DNA of 64,000 bases from Ischnura elegans (Eukaryota > Arthropoda > Insecta > Odonata > Coenagrionidae): positions 52,736,968 to 52,800,967 of the forward strand of contig NC_060257.1 in the NCBI RefSeq assembly GCF_921293095.1, given 5' to 3'. Numbering within the stretch: the stretch's first letter is position 1; every line of letters starts with the position of its first letter. The notes under the pieces were generated by a model that made no database searches, was not told the origin of the DNA, and worked only from the letters and a program-made list of their open reading frames with translations. This document shows, piece after piece, positions 45,501 through 60,500 of the stretch. Position numbers and translations under genes: made by a program.

Positions 45501-48500
45501 TGAAAGTTATCTATCTTTACTCCCAACCATGTCCCTATTAACAATAATTATTATCAACAATTAACCCTAATAACATAGTAGATTACCAAATGCCATAAAA
45601 TTCAGAGATTAAAAGAATCCCCGCTGAGGGATTGGCCTTCTGAGAGTGATATGATAAAGGTAGGATACGATTAATCCTTTATGAGAGAAATCCATTCCGT
45701 GGCACGAGTACATGAGTAAATTAAAACAAGAGAATTCAAAGATATAACATTTTCAAGTCTACACTTCTTGCAAAATGCACTGCACACAAACACAACCAAA
45801 CAATGAGAGAAAGCCTAGCATTATGTTGCACGCAGTGAAATTTTTTTAAATTATTTTTAATGTCACGCTCAATTATCGTTCCCACAGACAACAGAACTTT
45901 TTCAAGTCCAGCCACATCACGCGTGTATCTAGATCGGCTTGTGACCATTGAGTCAACACAAAATTGTAATGCAGAGCTGCATGCTGCAGGAAAACTAGAC
46001 TTTCCAATGCCTTGCTAAGGTTTTTCTACTAAAAAATAAGGTCTCTGAACATATCCTGTTCTAACAGGGTCCATTCAATAAGTATCGGGACTGGTTCACT
46101 GTAGCCTCAACAATACGGTGGATGAGGGTCCGACTTGTCGGCTTGGTGGAGGGGTCCCCCACCACTCAGGCGCACTTTAGTTGTTGCCTACGGGCATGTG
46201 TTGAGACAGCAGGTTGATTGTCGTGACAAGTGATTGTTTGTGATGTCATCTACCCAGCATGGAGAGCACTGTCAAGCAACACTACGCAGTTAAGTTTTGT
46301 GTTTAACTCGGGAAATCCACGCCCGAGGCCCTTGAACTCATTGAACAGGCTTATGGGGATGATGCCTTAAGCCGTACGTGAGATTTTGAGTGGCACAAAA
46401 TGTTTAAGGAAGGCCGGGAGCTCGTTGAAGACGAGCACTGCGTCCGACGTCTGACGACTGCTCAAACTGACGCTCAGGTGGGCAATATGAAAAAAAGTTT
46501 TAGACTCTGACAGGCATTGAACCATCGCCCTTATCAGTGAGGATACAGGCCTATCAGTTGGCACTGTCCACACCATTGTAACAGAGGATCTTGCGATGAG
46601 GAAAAATGTGCGCGAAGCTGGTGCTGAAAGTCTTGAACGAGGAACAAAAACTGTTGCGGGTAGAAATTTTGGCCGCGTCCAGGAGATTTTATGGACAATG
46701 TTATTACCGGCGATGGAACTAGGTGTTCCCGTACGACCCGGAAACAAAACGTCAAAGTTTGGAATGGCACATGCAGGGGCCCCCTTATCGGATAAAGCTC
46801 AGACGTCAAAATCCAAAATATGCAGATTGTTTTTTTCAATCAACATAGTGCTGTTCACTAGGAGTTCGTGCCTACTGAAACGACCGTAAATGCTGCATTT
46901 TACGTGCAAGTACCGACACACTTGCGACATCACGCAATGCCTCTGCAATCAGCCATTGTCAAGAATTGGAAACTTCACCATGACAATGCACCGTGCCAGT
47001 GTGATTTTTGTGCGGCAGTTGCTAGCAAAATTCAGCGTGGTAACGTTGCCCCACCCTCGATACAGCCCCAGCCTGCCTCCACCTGATTTTTTCTTGTTTC
47101 CGCAAATACAAAGGGAGCTGAAAGGATATTGGTTCAACTCCAGGCGGTTCAAGTAGCGACGAAAAAGGCTCTGAACAGTATTCCGGTAACTGACTTCCAG
47201 GGGGATTTTGATGAGTAGCAGATGCACCAAACTAAGCGTATCGATGCAGGAGGAATGTTTTTGAAGATTATTAAGTAATTATTATGATAACTGCAATAAA
47301 TTTTGATTTTTGGAACCAGTCCCGATACTTATTGAACAGAACCTGTATGTCGAGGACTTACTGACCACAATTCTAGTCCTCCATTTTAATTGACCAAGCA
47401 AACACTTTATGTTGCTTATGTCATATGCACCAGAATCTACTTCAAAAATCTTTGAGACCGGCCTTTCGTGCAAGCTCAGAATATTAGAAGTGGCATCGTG
47501 GTAGGTGGTGGGATCTGTGACACTAGGAATCTGGGGTAGAGAGAGAGAGAGAGGCGGGCATTGCCATGTTATCTCAAAAGACTGGCAGTGAATGGAAACA
47601 AAATGTCTCAAAAATCCTCTTTCCACCAGCCAACACTTGGCTCATTAGAAAGGATGGGAACCCTGGTTACCTTCTCGGGAGAAGGGATTAGCCCCTTTCA
47701 CTTCTTACTCAGACTATATATTATGACCATTTTCAAGGACCATTGGAGAGCAATGGGTTGAGTACTATGCTGGTGACGTAGAGATGGACATGGACATGGT
47801 TTGATAACATCAGAATTTAGTCTGATGTTAAAGGAAAGAGTCACACTTTGTAATTTTCCACACCTATTATTATTTCCCAACCCTTTTCAGCACTTGATGC
47901 CATTTTCGAGGGGCCAAACAAATACAATGTTGAAAGAACATAATATAGTGCACCAGAAAGTTGGTGAAGAAATCGATGTACTTTCCACAGAAAGTCGAAA
48001 ATTTCCTCGATGCATTAGTCTCAAAAGGGAGGTGAAATGATGGAAGGGATAATAAGGAATGTGAAGGAATGACGGTGAGGTGACAGAGACAGGAATTAGG
48101 TTATTATGTAGAACGGTAGAAAAGGAAAAAGACAAGAAAAGATCACCACGGCACAACAAGCAAGCTAAGGTAACGAATGTTTGGCAACACAGCTAACTTG
48201 TTCATGAAGCATTCACCATGGAGGTCTGAAAGTCACTAAATTTCCAGGGACCTAACCTCCGCCAATTGCATTTTGGTTGGTTTTCGGGAAGTCACGTGCC
48301 CCCCACCAGACAAAAAATTTGGTCTGCCGCTCAGTCGCAAAGATATTTGAATTAAATTCTAGTAAAATGATTATCACAAGGAATAGTGGCTTTTCAAAGA
48401 CCCATAATACTTGTTTTCCTGTTTCCCTAAGAAATAACCGCGAAAACAATATATCTAGTTTTTATCTTAAGCAGATGTTTTTACTTATTATATGCCAAGT

Positions 48501-51500
48501 ACATCTTCTGCCTAAAATGTATCACTTATTACACTGGTCTTCAGTTATGCCTGAACTAATTGAATTGAAATATCGAATTTAAAAATAAGCCTGAGATGCA
48601 CATAAAATGAATTAGACTAAAAAAAACCAAACACCCAAATCATTGCACAACAATCAAACAATAATAATTGTAAACTTCATGGTACTCTCTAACTACCACA
48701 AATTTACAAATTGAAAAAATTGGATGAGTTAGTACGGGAATTTAAGTAAGGCATGGTGGCAAAGAAAGCAATTGTCGCTAAATACTATACTCAGTGGAGG
48801 TAGTTTTGTTGCCTAATGTATTAAGAGAAATATTGTCTTTCAGAAAAAAAATATATAATAAATTACGAAGAGGTTTCCCTGAATATTTGCATTTATTTTT
48901 AAATTACTACTTTATAATATAGGAAGTTTTAGTATATTTTTTTGCCTGCAAATCTGTCATAACACATCTGTCAACCTTATCTTGTGTCAACAATTTTTTC
49001 GAAGAATTAGACTAGAACAAAGACTAGAAGAGACTGGATAAATAACTCATTGGTTGAGAGGAGACAGATTTAGAGCAAAATATTCAATCATAAGGTGCCA
49101 TAGGTTACCTTTTAAGTACCATGACTTAAGAAGGCATGGAAAAAGTTTGTTTGACAAACGAGAAAGAGGGACTTAACCTGTATGCTGCAATTTCAATGTC
49201 AATTTCCATCATAAGTGAGATCCCCATACATGAAAATACAGTCACTCTTTCACTATTAAATTAAATGATTATTTTGGTGTTTTTAGCTAGAACTTCAAGA
49301 AAAAAAATTTCATGACAACATTATGTAGAGAAGAAAAACCATTGTAATATCCATATTAATTGGCAACCTTTCTTCAGATATAAAAATTTGGTACAAGAAA
49401 AATTAATGGCAATTTAAGGTACTCCAACTCCCACCTTAACATTTTCAATCACTATGATGCAAATGAAACAATGCAACTTAAGTTCTCCGAGGTAGATAGT
49501 TTATAATTAAGAATCTAGTAAAATCTTACAAGAGCACTAAAGCTCAGATGAAATTCCCATAAAATTATCAATCGTAAAGACAGGAATACCTTCTAAAAGA
49601 AGAAAAATAAAATAAAGGGTGCAGATGTATGGTTGGAACAGTATCGTTCAGCAAATAGCAAATTGTTCTATGTTTTCAGGGAGACCACTCATGACTTTTG
49701 CAAAGACAATCAAGGTGTTAGATAGTACTGAAGGAGAGACAATTTCTTATAATACAGTGAGTCCTCGTTTAACGTCACTTACCGTTCCTGAAAAATGTGA
49801 CGATAAACGAAATGACGTTAATCGAAGCATAATATCCCATAAGAAACAATGTAAAAAGTGAATATCGGCTCCTAGACCTCACAATTCCTACGCGAAAAAA
49901 ATTTTAGCGTATCATATCTGGGGCATTTTTTACGGTGGGAATGCCAATCTATTGCATAAATACGAGTTCCTGTCTTCATCGACGACAATAGCAGCAGTGA
50001 CGTAAATCCTTCTCCATTTTTGTATCGTCCAGCATTTGCTTTTCGGCTTCGCTATGGTGGTCGCCCGGGCATCATCATTGCTGAAACATTGTCGCAGTTA
50101 CAGGAACCAAAATTATACTGAACTCAGCGAAGAAAGTGACGATAAAAACTCCCGAGTTCTACACAGAAAAATGCCTTGAAATCACTTTTTAGGTCATGAA
50201 AACCATTAGGTCAAGTAAAACCTTACGCACCTACGCAAGAATTCATTTTGCAGAAATTTTTGTTAAAACCGTAATCGCAATTAAGAATAAACACACCGTT
50301 TTACACTTTGCTTAGAATGACTGTATTACCGCCCACATAATGAACAACCTGCAACGCCCGCCGCTTCACCTTCTTTTCCCGCGAAATTTAAAAGACTTGA
50401 TGTTATCGCGAAGCGTAGGTGCGATAAACAAATGATGGTCTCAATATTTTCGTGACGTTATCGCGAAATGACGTTAAACGGGGTGACGTAGAACGAGGAC
50501 TCACTGTAATTATAATTCTCAGCATCCAAAATGCCCCTTTCAAATTGTATCACCTGCTTACCCTTTATCTCAAAACATTGCATACTTTACAAGCTAAACA
50601 ACAGTTACATAAGCTGCCTAGAATAACCATTTCATAATGCTAAAAGGACTAGAATACCCAGGGTGCTCACTACACAGAAGGTAAATTGTAAAACATGAAG
50701 TGAAGCTAGTACCTTTCCCAAGGGTAAAAAAGCTTTAAAACAACTTAGTAGTGGGTTAGATTGAAGACATCACAACAAATTTTTTATGTTGTGACATAAA
50801 ATGTGAATAACTGTGACTGGATAACATCATTCAATCTTAGCAAGTAATGCACTAATGCACCGTCAATGAGACAGGAATATTCTCATTGATAATGAATTAT
50901 GCAAAGAAGTTCCAAATGACTGCATCAGTAAAATTGTTACCAATCGTAAAATTCCATATGAAATTCACAGGTACTAAACCCATCACTTTGAATGCAACAA
51001 GTGCATATTAACAGAATTGAATTTTTACTCTGACAATTATAGCCTATTGAGTTAAGTCAACTCAAAAAGCATAATAAACTCACACTAGAATTACATGTTA
51101 CGGCAGTGGTTAAGTGATTAGAGCACTTTTTCAGCTCACAAATAGTAGAAATAGAAGGACAAGAAATGTACATGGGTAGGTAAATTGACCCGCAGCATTG
51201 ATTACTGCAGACAGCTGAATCGTTAACATTTCCAGTAACAAGCAAATTTAGAATAAAGGTGACAATAATAGGCTTTTTGTTCCTATGCGTAAGAGAATCA
51301 ACTGTAACATCATTTGACTTCATGTTCCAATAGATGGTACTAATAACTTCAATTTGCATTGATATCAAATTACTGATTTTGACTGTCGGATGTAATCAAA
51401 TAATTACGGTTATTTCATAAGTTTTTAGCATATTTTCATCTTGTATAGCAACAGTTTTCTCCTTTTAAAAAAATTCCTGTAGCTGGGATACCCCAACAAA

Positions 51501-54500
51501 TCACTGACGGTTAAAATGCGAATGTTGAGCGATGAAATTTCGCAAACATAAATAATGAGATAAATTTTTCAAAATTATTGTTTAATTTCCAAAACAGCTT
51601 AATTTATATTATATAATGATGGATACTTTTGAAAGAGGGACACCATTTCAGAATTACAAAATTAAAGGGCAAAAACTAGTGCCTAGGTAACAATGATTTT
51701 AAATGGTGGGCTTTCTAGGAGGCTCACTAAATTTTATTGTATTTAGTACAAAATAATTAATTTTCAAGTGGAATTTCTACTTTTGATAAGAAGGGGAAAA
51801 CTTGTCATTTTTACTACCATTAACAAGAGAAACCCTTGTTTCAAAAAATAACACAGCTTTTTCAATTGCTTATGAGTGTTAAATGTTGCCATTTTCTGAG
51901 CTGCACATTAACTACCTACTTTATGAATAAAGAGTCGATTATTTTTGAGCACATAATTAATGATTTATTAAAATAATGCAACTAAAACTAGACCTCTGGT
52001 TTTCCAATTGCCCTGATATTTGTTAAAGTTACACATACAGATTAAAATGCTTGACTATATAGAAAATATTGAGTCCAATGGGTGTTATAAAATATTTCTT
52101 TGTTTTGAGATTTATGTAGTTGAATATATATTTCTAAAAATTATTTATAGAAAAATATGAAAACTTTCCCCTACTTGGTTGCATTCCATTTCATGGTTTT
52201 ATTGGAATTAATAACTTTTAAAATATCATAGTTGCCATTTACTAGAGGACTTTAAAGAATGAGACCATTGAAAAAAAATTTAAATTTACTTTCGTAAGCA
52301 TACTGACTGCACCTAACAATGTCTGCATAGGACAACCAATAAGAAATTTTAATTTTTGGGCAAAGGAACATATTAAAGTCTATTTTAACAGCAATGACAA
52401 CAAAAGTAATTTTACCATAAGTTTTTATACCCACAACCATACAGTGTGTGCCAACATTGAAAATTCAATGGCAGCATCTTCTGCGCATATTTTTTGCAGC
52501 ATGCCAAGCCCAACAATGCACACTGGTCACTATTAATTAAAAATTGAGTTTTCTAAGAATTAAGAAGTGCAAACCTAAGATTAATCATCCAATCTTCATC
52601 CTAGTACTGAGCATATTCTGGAATATTCACCAACTAATTTACAGCACACATGGTTCAAGCACCATGGCATAAACCTGTTCAGAAACAATGGTGCAGTGTT
52701 GCCCACCCCTGAGGTGCTTGAGCCTGGAGTCATTGATAAACGAGTACTTATTCTCTGCCTCATCACCTATCCTCAGTGCAGTTGCTTCCCTCTACCAAAC
52801 TACAGCAGACCCCCGATTATCCGGCTGCAGTTTATCCATGTTGCAGCTTATCTGTGCATGCGTTTAACACTTCATCAATGTTTTCCGTGATCTTCACAAA
52901 AAAATTAATCGCATTGCATTTTAATGCAAGGCTACCATGAGATAATTGTTTCCATTAGAATCCTCTTTGTATAAGGGAATTATTTTATTTACTTTTAGAC
53001 AAGAAATGTTTCAAGTTTACTTGAACATCTGCTCTAGCATGCAGACGACGATCAAGAGCGGGAAAAAACTCTTCGATTAATTTCAGAAGATTTTTCAATA
53101 GTTAACCAATGATAAATTAAGAAATATGTTGTCTATAATTGTATATTTCATATTGCAAAAGTGCAATTATTACCGTGGCCTCACATTCGGTTGAATATGG
53201 CCCAAAGTAACCACTGACTTCATGGCACTAAGACATATTAACACCATGACTAACAAGGTCAAACTGGGGAAGAAGGGAATAATAGAAGTGAAGGCATCTA
53301 GGGAAGTGGAAGTAGAGATAGCAGAAGTTATAGCCAGGCACTCGCCTGCATGGACAAATTGCCAACAGTCCAGGTTTCCTATAATTGCTACTGCACGATG
53401 GGATGATCGCACGCCCATTGCCTTCACAGAAGCTCCGTGTTCATATTATGCTCACAGTGCATGATTGCGCTCAGTGATCGTGGAACCACGTCCTGCAACA
53501 GTTGCATATTGGGCAACTTGCGTAAGACATGACTACGCAGCGAGGTGCTTGACAGTGCTGTTTCCGACGTCGCGCAGTGGTTTTGAAGCATTAGTGCAAA
53601 CCAATTTTCTGAATCCGTGATCTCGCAGACACGGGCATGCAGTTTTCGGAAACCAGGTATAACATGGAGCAATAGGAATACGAATAAAACCACGTTGTCT
53701 CCACTAAAAAGATTGCGGTTGGGAAAAGAAAGCTCTGAATGATTCCAGAAAGCGATCTAAAATAACAGATAATGTGCGTAGTTAATAATTGGTAGCTTGA
53801 TTTGCCTAAATAATGAAACTTACAAGAAATTACAGCGAAAGTTTGGACTATTCGTGTTTTCCGATTATTCGTGCCACATCTCCCCATCATTAGCCCGGAT
53901 AACCAGGAGTATGCTGTACTTCCTTTTAATGTCCAACACGCCTTCCCCCAATGCCTAAACATTAAAAATCCCTAGCTCCCTTACTATGATTCCCTTTCTC
54001 ACCATTTCTTTCATTTCCTCATCCCTGATGGTGAATATTAAGACCCCTGAACTACAGTATGAGCACCCAATGATGAAAATAAATCACTTGAAACCAGGGA
54101 GTACCTTTGTTGTACTATGGTATTGTAGAGATGATTGCTATGAATTTACCATATATATCTACAAATGCAGCCCAATTTTTGCCCAAAATGTCCGGGAGAA
54201 AAGTAATGGGGTGAAGTGTAAGCAACCGACTAATTAGGCAACCTGAATATCACTTTGGATTACGGTAAGGTGAATGAAATCAAATGCTTTTCTATCATTT
54301 TCAAAGGTTAATAGACAAATATTTGCTAATTGCACATCATAGTCTACTTCTATCATTTGGGCGTAAGAATTTGAGTGCTCTTGCTGAATCTTAAAGATTT
54401 AATTGTTTTTGTAAAATAAGAATATTTACTCACTAAATACTAAAGGAACTTTCTGAATCACCCAAAATTGTAAACTTAATTCAGCCAGTCATGTTTATAC

Positions 54501-57500
54501 CAGAGGTATGATGGCTTAATCAATCAGCTGCTGTTTAATTTGATGACTATCAATTTAATCAAATAAGTTGCTTTTTTCACGTGCCCTACTTTGTAATGCA
54601 TCGGAATAACCAAGGGTATGCAAAAACCCAAGGTAAAACTGATGCTAATTTTATATCAATACAAAACACCTTACAGTTTCTGTAAGTTTAACGTATCAAG
54701 AAGAGCAGGACGTAGGTAACTCATGTTCAATAGTAGTTATAACAATAACATTCTAAAATTACCACATTAATGAAGAGATTTATGATTTTAGTGATAATTT
54801 TGGAAGTCCATCAAAAGGGGCAGAAAGGAAACAAAAAGAAAAACAGGTGCTTTTCTATTCTTACTTACAAATTAACCCTTTGAAAAAAGTTAAGTCTCAA
54901 AAGTGAGGGGGTCGGAGATATATGGAAATTAATCAATTTAATATTGCCCATATTTCTCCCTCATTGTAATTATTTAAGGAGCTAATTATGCAAAATCAAT
55001 GCTTGATACTTTTAATTGAAGATATTACCAGAATATACATGAGACTATGAAACATGAGACGAGATAAATGAAACTATGAGCAGCAAATCTCATAACCTAA
55101 AGATACAACAAATCATTATGGTCTCAATTAGCTAAAAACTGCAAGGGTTAACAAGTCAGTATTCTGCATAAATCAGTTCTCCCAGTCAAAATGAAAACCC
55201 ATAATCAGTTCTTGTCCTACTTTTCCAAAGCTACCAAAGTGGCTGTGTCTTATGCTGGCATTATTGCAGCTGATGGTAAAGCCAATTTAAGTCACTGCAT
55301 TGTTAAGTTATTCCAATTAAAAATGAAACTATGACTCAAGGCAAGGCAACTATGATTATTAAGAAACTTCAATACTTCCATAGCTTTGATGTCATGAGTA
55401 AAATGCTAGGAGAATCCAAGAATGAATAAAATAACATCTCAGATAGTTAAAGCAAGCATTTTTCTCATTATTTATCAATGGCAGTCATTTCAACTGTATG
55501 CACATCTTCACTCATCTCAACTTCACCAATAATTAATTTGGAGGAGTACACACCAGTCTTAAAAGTTAAGTTTCTAATTGTCACAACTCACATGTATCCA
55601 CTTGCTTTATACTTTCAATCGAGCACTCAACATGCTTTTAAGAAAAGGCTGAATGCAGCCAGGTTATTTATGATTAAATATTTTGAATGGAATATATGTA
55701 CGATGAGGTTTTTTTTCAAATTAGGTGAATTTTAAATAGCAAGAATAAAAGGAGAAAATAAGTCTAATTTTAAACCTGACACTGTATTCATCATGTCTTG
55801 AATCACTGAATACACATCTATACCAAAATTTCACAGCAAACAGGTTATACTGACACCTCAGGAGATGATTCACATATGGGTAACTCAAAGGCATGTTGAT
55901 TGCTCTATAAGCTCCATAATATGAAATATGTGCACATGAATTGTAATCAGCAAAGACAATGAAAATGATAGAAATTCTAAACCATTAGATAGAAAGTGTT
56001 TACATTTGTATTCTGAGCTTTCAATATGAACTCCATTAATTTTTCCTTCGATTCTTCAATAATGAATTACCAACGTTAAAAAAATAAACTAAAAAGAGAA
56101 CCATCTTAGAACTCTAGCCTACTACTCATCATAAAACTCAACTTAGAAAAAGGGCAAGGATTTTATAAATAAATCTATTAAACAAAGGACCATATTCTGC
56201 TTTAATATTTCATTTTAGAGTGAATTGTGAAACAGATAATCAAAACAACACAAGTATTTCAACATTTATAGCAAAGATAAGTTGTATTTCACAGGTCTTT
56301 TGCCTTCAACTTAGTCAGAGGTATTTGGTAACTGATCCCCACTTGAATATATCTTCGTGGAGTTTCGGAATCACAATGCAAAGAACATGGATCCCAATTA
56401 TGCTACATGTATAATTATGATTTACTCATAATTAATAGTATAGCTTAAAAATATCATATTCCTAAGACACTTAACTCATACAAACGGCTTGCATGAGGTG
56501 AAATAGGTCTAACAAATAAAACAGTGACTTACTTTCTTGAAGGGGTCCGTTTGAAAGGGAGCCAGTGCCAACCGTAGCACAACCCCCAACACCACTCGAC
56601 CCCCTCCCTGGCGCACCATTTGTGTCTCGATCACCACTCCCCACGACTAATTCAACACCATCACTTACTCCACTAGGGGTGTCACAACTCACTCCACTAC
56701 CATGGCTTGGGGAGGAGGACAAACAGTTACTCTTGCCCAAGTGGGAGGGAGGACTAGGAAACACAGACACCTGGGAAGATGTTGACACCAAGGATTGGCA
56801 CCGGTTTTGGCCCCTGACGACCGAGAGGGCCGTAAGCAAGCTGGCTACAGTGGGGGAGAGTTGGTCGGTGAGGTTTGACGACGCTGTTGATGGGGTATCA
56901 CTGGTGCTGAACAGCGACGAGGGTTGCGAGGAGAACGACGATGACCTTCTCCTCATTCTGGGGTGCAGTGGGCTATGCCTAGGGTGGGGCCGGTTGTGCC
57001 GATGTGGTGGAGAAGACTGACTCGGAGACGGTGGGGACCCGAACTTCCCTCCGGATCTCTTTCCCCCTTGCCACCCTTCGCTGCTCTCCTCCACCTCGCT
57101 CGTCTCATCGTCCTCATCCTGCGACTCCAGCAGTTGCTTTTGCTGCTGCTGCAGCAGTTGGATGACGGACGGTGAAAGAGCAGGCATCCCTTCAATGCTT
57201 GGCATTAGGTCATCAATCAGATATTCCACCGTCTTGATGGCACCGTCCTCTTCAATGTCAACACTGATGGTCGAGGGTAGTTCGTACGCTCTGTCCACAC
57301 CCTTCTCTCCCCCATCACTCTCTTCTTCGTCTTCCTCCTCACTCTTCACCGGGGGAGTCTTTGGTCTGAAGTGCAGCCTAGGATTGATTCAAAACCAACC
57401 ATATTAGTGAAAGTTATATAAGCCACCTTGAAGAGGGAGAGAAAAAAAAAATAACTGTGGAAAAAACTGTCTCAAGTCCTGCCAAGTAAAAATTATGTTC

Positions 57501-60500
57501 CCTCTGGAAGACATTCTTTATGGGTGAAAATGAAAAACAAGACCTCAACAGAGGGTCAACACTTCATTTTTAAAAAGCATGTATTATCTCAAAAGCATGT
57601 ATTATCTCATAAGCATCACATACGGAAGTATTGTAACAGAGTACATAAATAAAAATTGTTTGGACGCCAACCAACGGGGACAATACATCAGAAATAAAGA
57701 GGTAAACATACGAGAATACAACTGAAATTACTAACAACAACAAAATAATCCTAATGGAGAACAAATGAAAATCGGGTATTGATTTCTCATTGACTCCTTT
57801 AGTGCCACCTAAATGAATTAGCACTGGCAAGAAATGGCAGGGTATTTGAATAAAATTTAACACCTCTGAAAAAAAATTTCTGAGAATTCACGTTTAGGTA
57901 AAACATGTCTTTTTTAAATATTGATCTTTTAATATTAATTGTTAACTATGCAATTTATCTTGATTTTTTAAATCTGAGGGTTAATTACTGCATTAATATT
58001 AATTTGATCAATACCTACCTCAAAAGCCGGTATGGATTGTGGCATTTTTCAGCTGAGAAACATAAGAAAACATTTTGGCTTGCAGGACTATGAGGGCTAA
58101 GGATGGATCAGTTCCATTATTTTGCCAAATCCTACTCTGGTTTAGACATTTATTTTTGGTTTCAGTTCATGTTCTTAATCGAGTATTTGATTTTCATTGT
58201 TTACTTTTCTAAATCTCCTAAAGATTTTCATTATGGTATCAAGAAAACCACCTAAAATAATAAATCAAGTATTCTCACAATTGACTGTATCCATTACATC
58301 CCGCTATTTAAGGTACTTTCACTAAATGACCTAACCATACCAATAATTACACCAAAATATTTAAATGAGATCTCAATCTCATTTCAAATGTTTCAAAAAC
58401 TGATGCGTTGAAGTAAAAAAAGAAGTTAAGGATTAACAGATACCTGGTTTATCAAAACAAAAATTAGTGATTTTAACAAGCAATAGCATTTCCATACTTA
58501 TGTAATGAAGATTTTTTTCAGGTAAAAAATCCAAAATAATAGATATAATATAAAGAAATAATAAATTAAACAGCTTCAAAAATATTATACAATAGAGTCA
58601 TTGAAGGGGTTATACCAATCTCAACAAGGGAGATTTTACACCAAAATCAACAATGAAAAAAGTATTACCTTTGAAATATTTTCTCACTGAATTTCAACGG
58701 CAAAAAATATGATTCTGAATAATAATCAATGAGTGTAATTAACTATTTGATGGCAGAAATCCCTAATTTTATGTGAAAATTGCCATGGCATTTTACAGAG
58801 CAATACAGATGTTGTGAAAAATGTCTATAAAAACCATTAATATTTCTACCGACTAGCTTAAAATTATCCTCTGAAGAGAAAAAATTCTCTTCTTTAATAC
58901 AGTAGACTCTCGTTAATACGATCAACATTATTACGAAAATCTCGTTATTACGAAGCCAATTGTTGGTCCCAACAAAAAGCCCAAAATTACATCTTTTAAG
59001 CAAGTACCTTTGCCCAATACTGCAATATAAATAAAAATCTACTAAAAGAAATTAATGCTTGTTAAAAAAAGTCATAAATCTTTAAAACATCAATTTTCCA
59101 AAACACAAGTCACAGAAATATTCTCTAAATACGTAAAATTTTCTGTAAACACGATTTTTATTCATCATCAATTTGATAATTACCTCCAATAGTACATTTC
59201 AAAGCCTAAAGATGACCTTTAAAAAAGAGTAAATAATGACATACCATTCATTTTTGATTTCACTAATGAAGTCATCTGCAGGCTTTTCTGAGCTTGTTCC
59301 TACTCTAGGATTTGATGAGCCAGCTTCAGATATCGTGAAGTCCAGTGATGCCCAATATTCATCCATAGATGTGCAAGCTCGGTCCAGAATAACCCTGCAA
59401 AAATGAAAAAGTTCCTTAATAATGGTAATAAGGTTTGTGGGATCTTAACATGAAGTTTTATAGGCACAAAAAATCTCTATGAACTTTGATCAGTTAACTC
59501 TGCATTACTTATCTTTTTCAGTAGTAATTTGTAATTGACTAAACTTACATCCACTTAATGCTGTTGATATGACACAGTGATCAATCAAACCAAAGGCTTA
59601 TTTTTTTAAGGCCAATGATTTCTTGGAAATATTAAGGTAAATAGCATTCTGCATTATTTTCTTGTATTAAATTACTCGTGAAATTTTTGATTGGATCCAC
59701 AACATAGGTAAAGCACAAATTTTGCTTAAACCAAGTTAGGCCAATCTTAGAGACCCAATAGGATTTCAGAGAAAAATGAATTCATGTTAAGCAAACAATA
59801 CCCGAACATGAAGTCTCAACAGAGAACATTTGCATTAAATATGAAAATAAAATTACAAAAGAACTAAAATATAAAAATGAGCAAAAAATACATGATGCTA
59901 GAATGTAAATAAGGGTTCTTTTTTTTAATTGGAATGGATTGGGGCCAGTGGTATAGCCAGGAATTTTGTTTGGGGGGTCGAAAACCAGGGGGGAAATTTT
60001 TGAAAAACAGGGTACCAAGTAATGGATTTTAAACCAATTTTAACACTTGTCATAATCGAAAAAAATTGAATTGTTGAAGAAATATTTTGTAAATTCATGA
60101 TTTTTCAATATTTTGCTTTCATTAATGAAGGAAAATAATTTTGTTTATATATTTCAGGGGGTTCCGGACCCCCCACCCCTCCCCTGGCTACACCACTGAT
60201 TGGGACCCTAAAAATTTTAAAACATTAATTATGTTAATTTTGAATCTGATTTCATAGTCTCAAGTACTAAGCCATCAGCAGGTCAACAAAGAATTTTATT
60301 CCAACTTAAATGTATATGATACAATAAATATTGCTGTGTTTTAAAAAATATTTGCGAACTTTACTTCCTCGGCTTCCACAAACCATAACTAAGATGACAT
60401 TCTAACAGAAACTGATAATTCCTTGGTAACTAACCTGCCTCCCCGGCCAACCCTTCTCCTGGCAAATCCAATACATTGTGGTTGAGGCTTTGAAATAGAA

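Larger units (their letters stand above)
42966..56532 (-). other. Large E(Pc) intron between exons E and F, 13.6 kb
   Basis: Bounded by GTAAGT at 56532-56527 and CTTTAG ending at 42966, with compatible phase 1. It contains a dead mariner (46065-47345), a (GA)n microsatellite (about 47539-47553), a TA-flanked element (49755-50506) and a pogo-like element (52803-53916). The remaining AT-rich sequence (42966-46064, 47346-49754, 50507-52802, 53917-56532) holds no motif I recognise. A small phase-neutral exon could hide here. Confidence 0.8.

Noticed and set aside
51098-51200. tRNA-like A box (GTGGTTAAGTGATTAGAGCA)
   Set aside because: No convincing B box or cloverleaf follows; similarity too short to call a tRNA or SINE.
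56565-57020. 151-codon plus-strand frame, proline/serine-rich start
   Set aside because: Antisense to E(Pc) exon E, whose minus-strand reading carries the HFRPKTP motif and proper splice sites.
58911-58990. Pogo-like terminus CAGTAGACTCTCGTTAATAC after TA
   Set aside because: No matching inverted terminus found within the following kilobase, so the element cannot be delimited.
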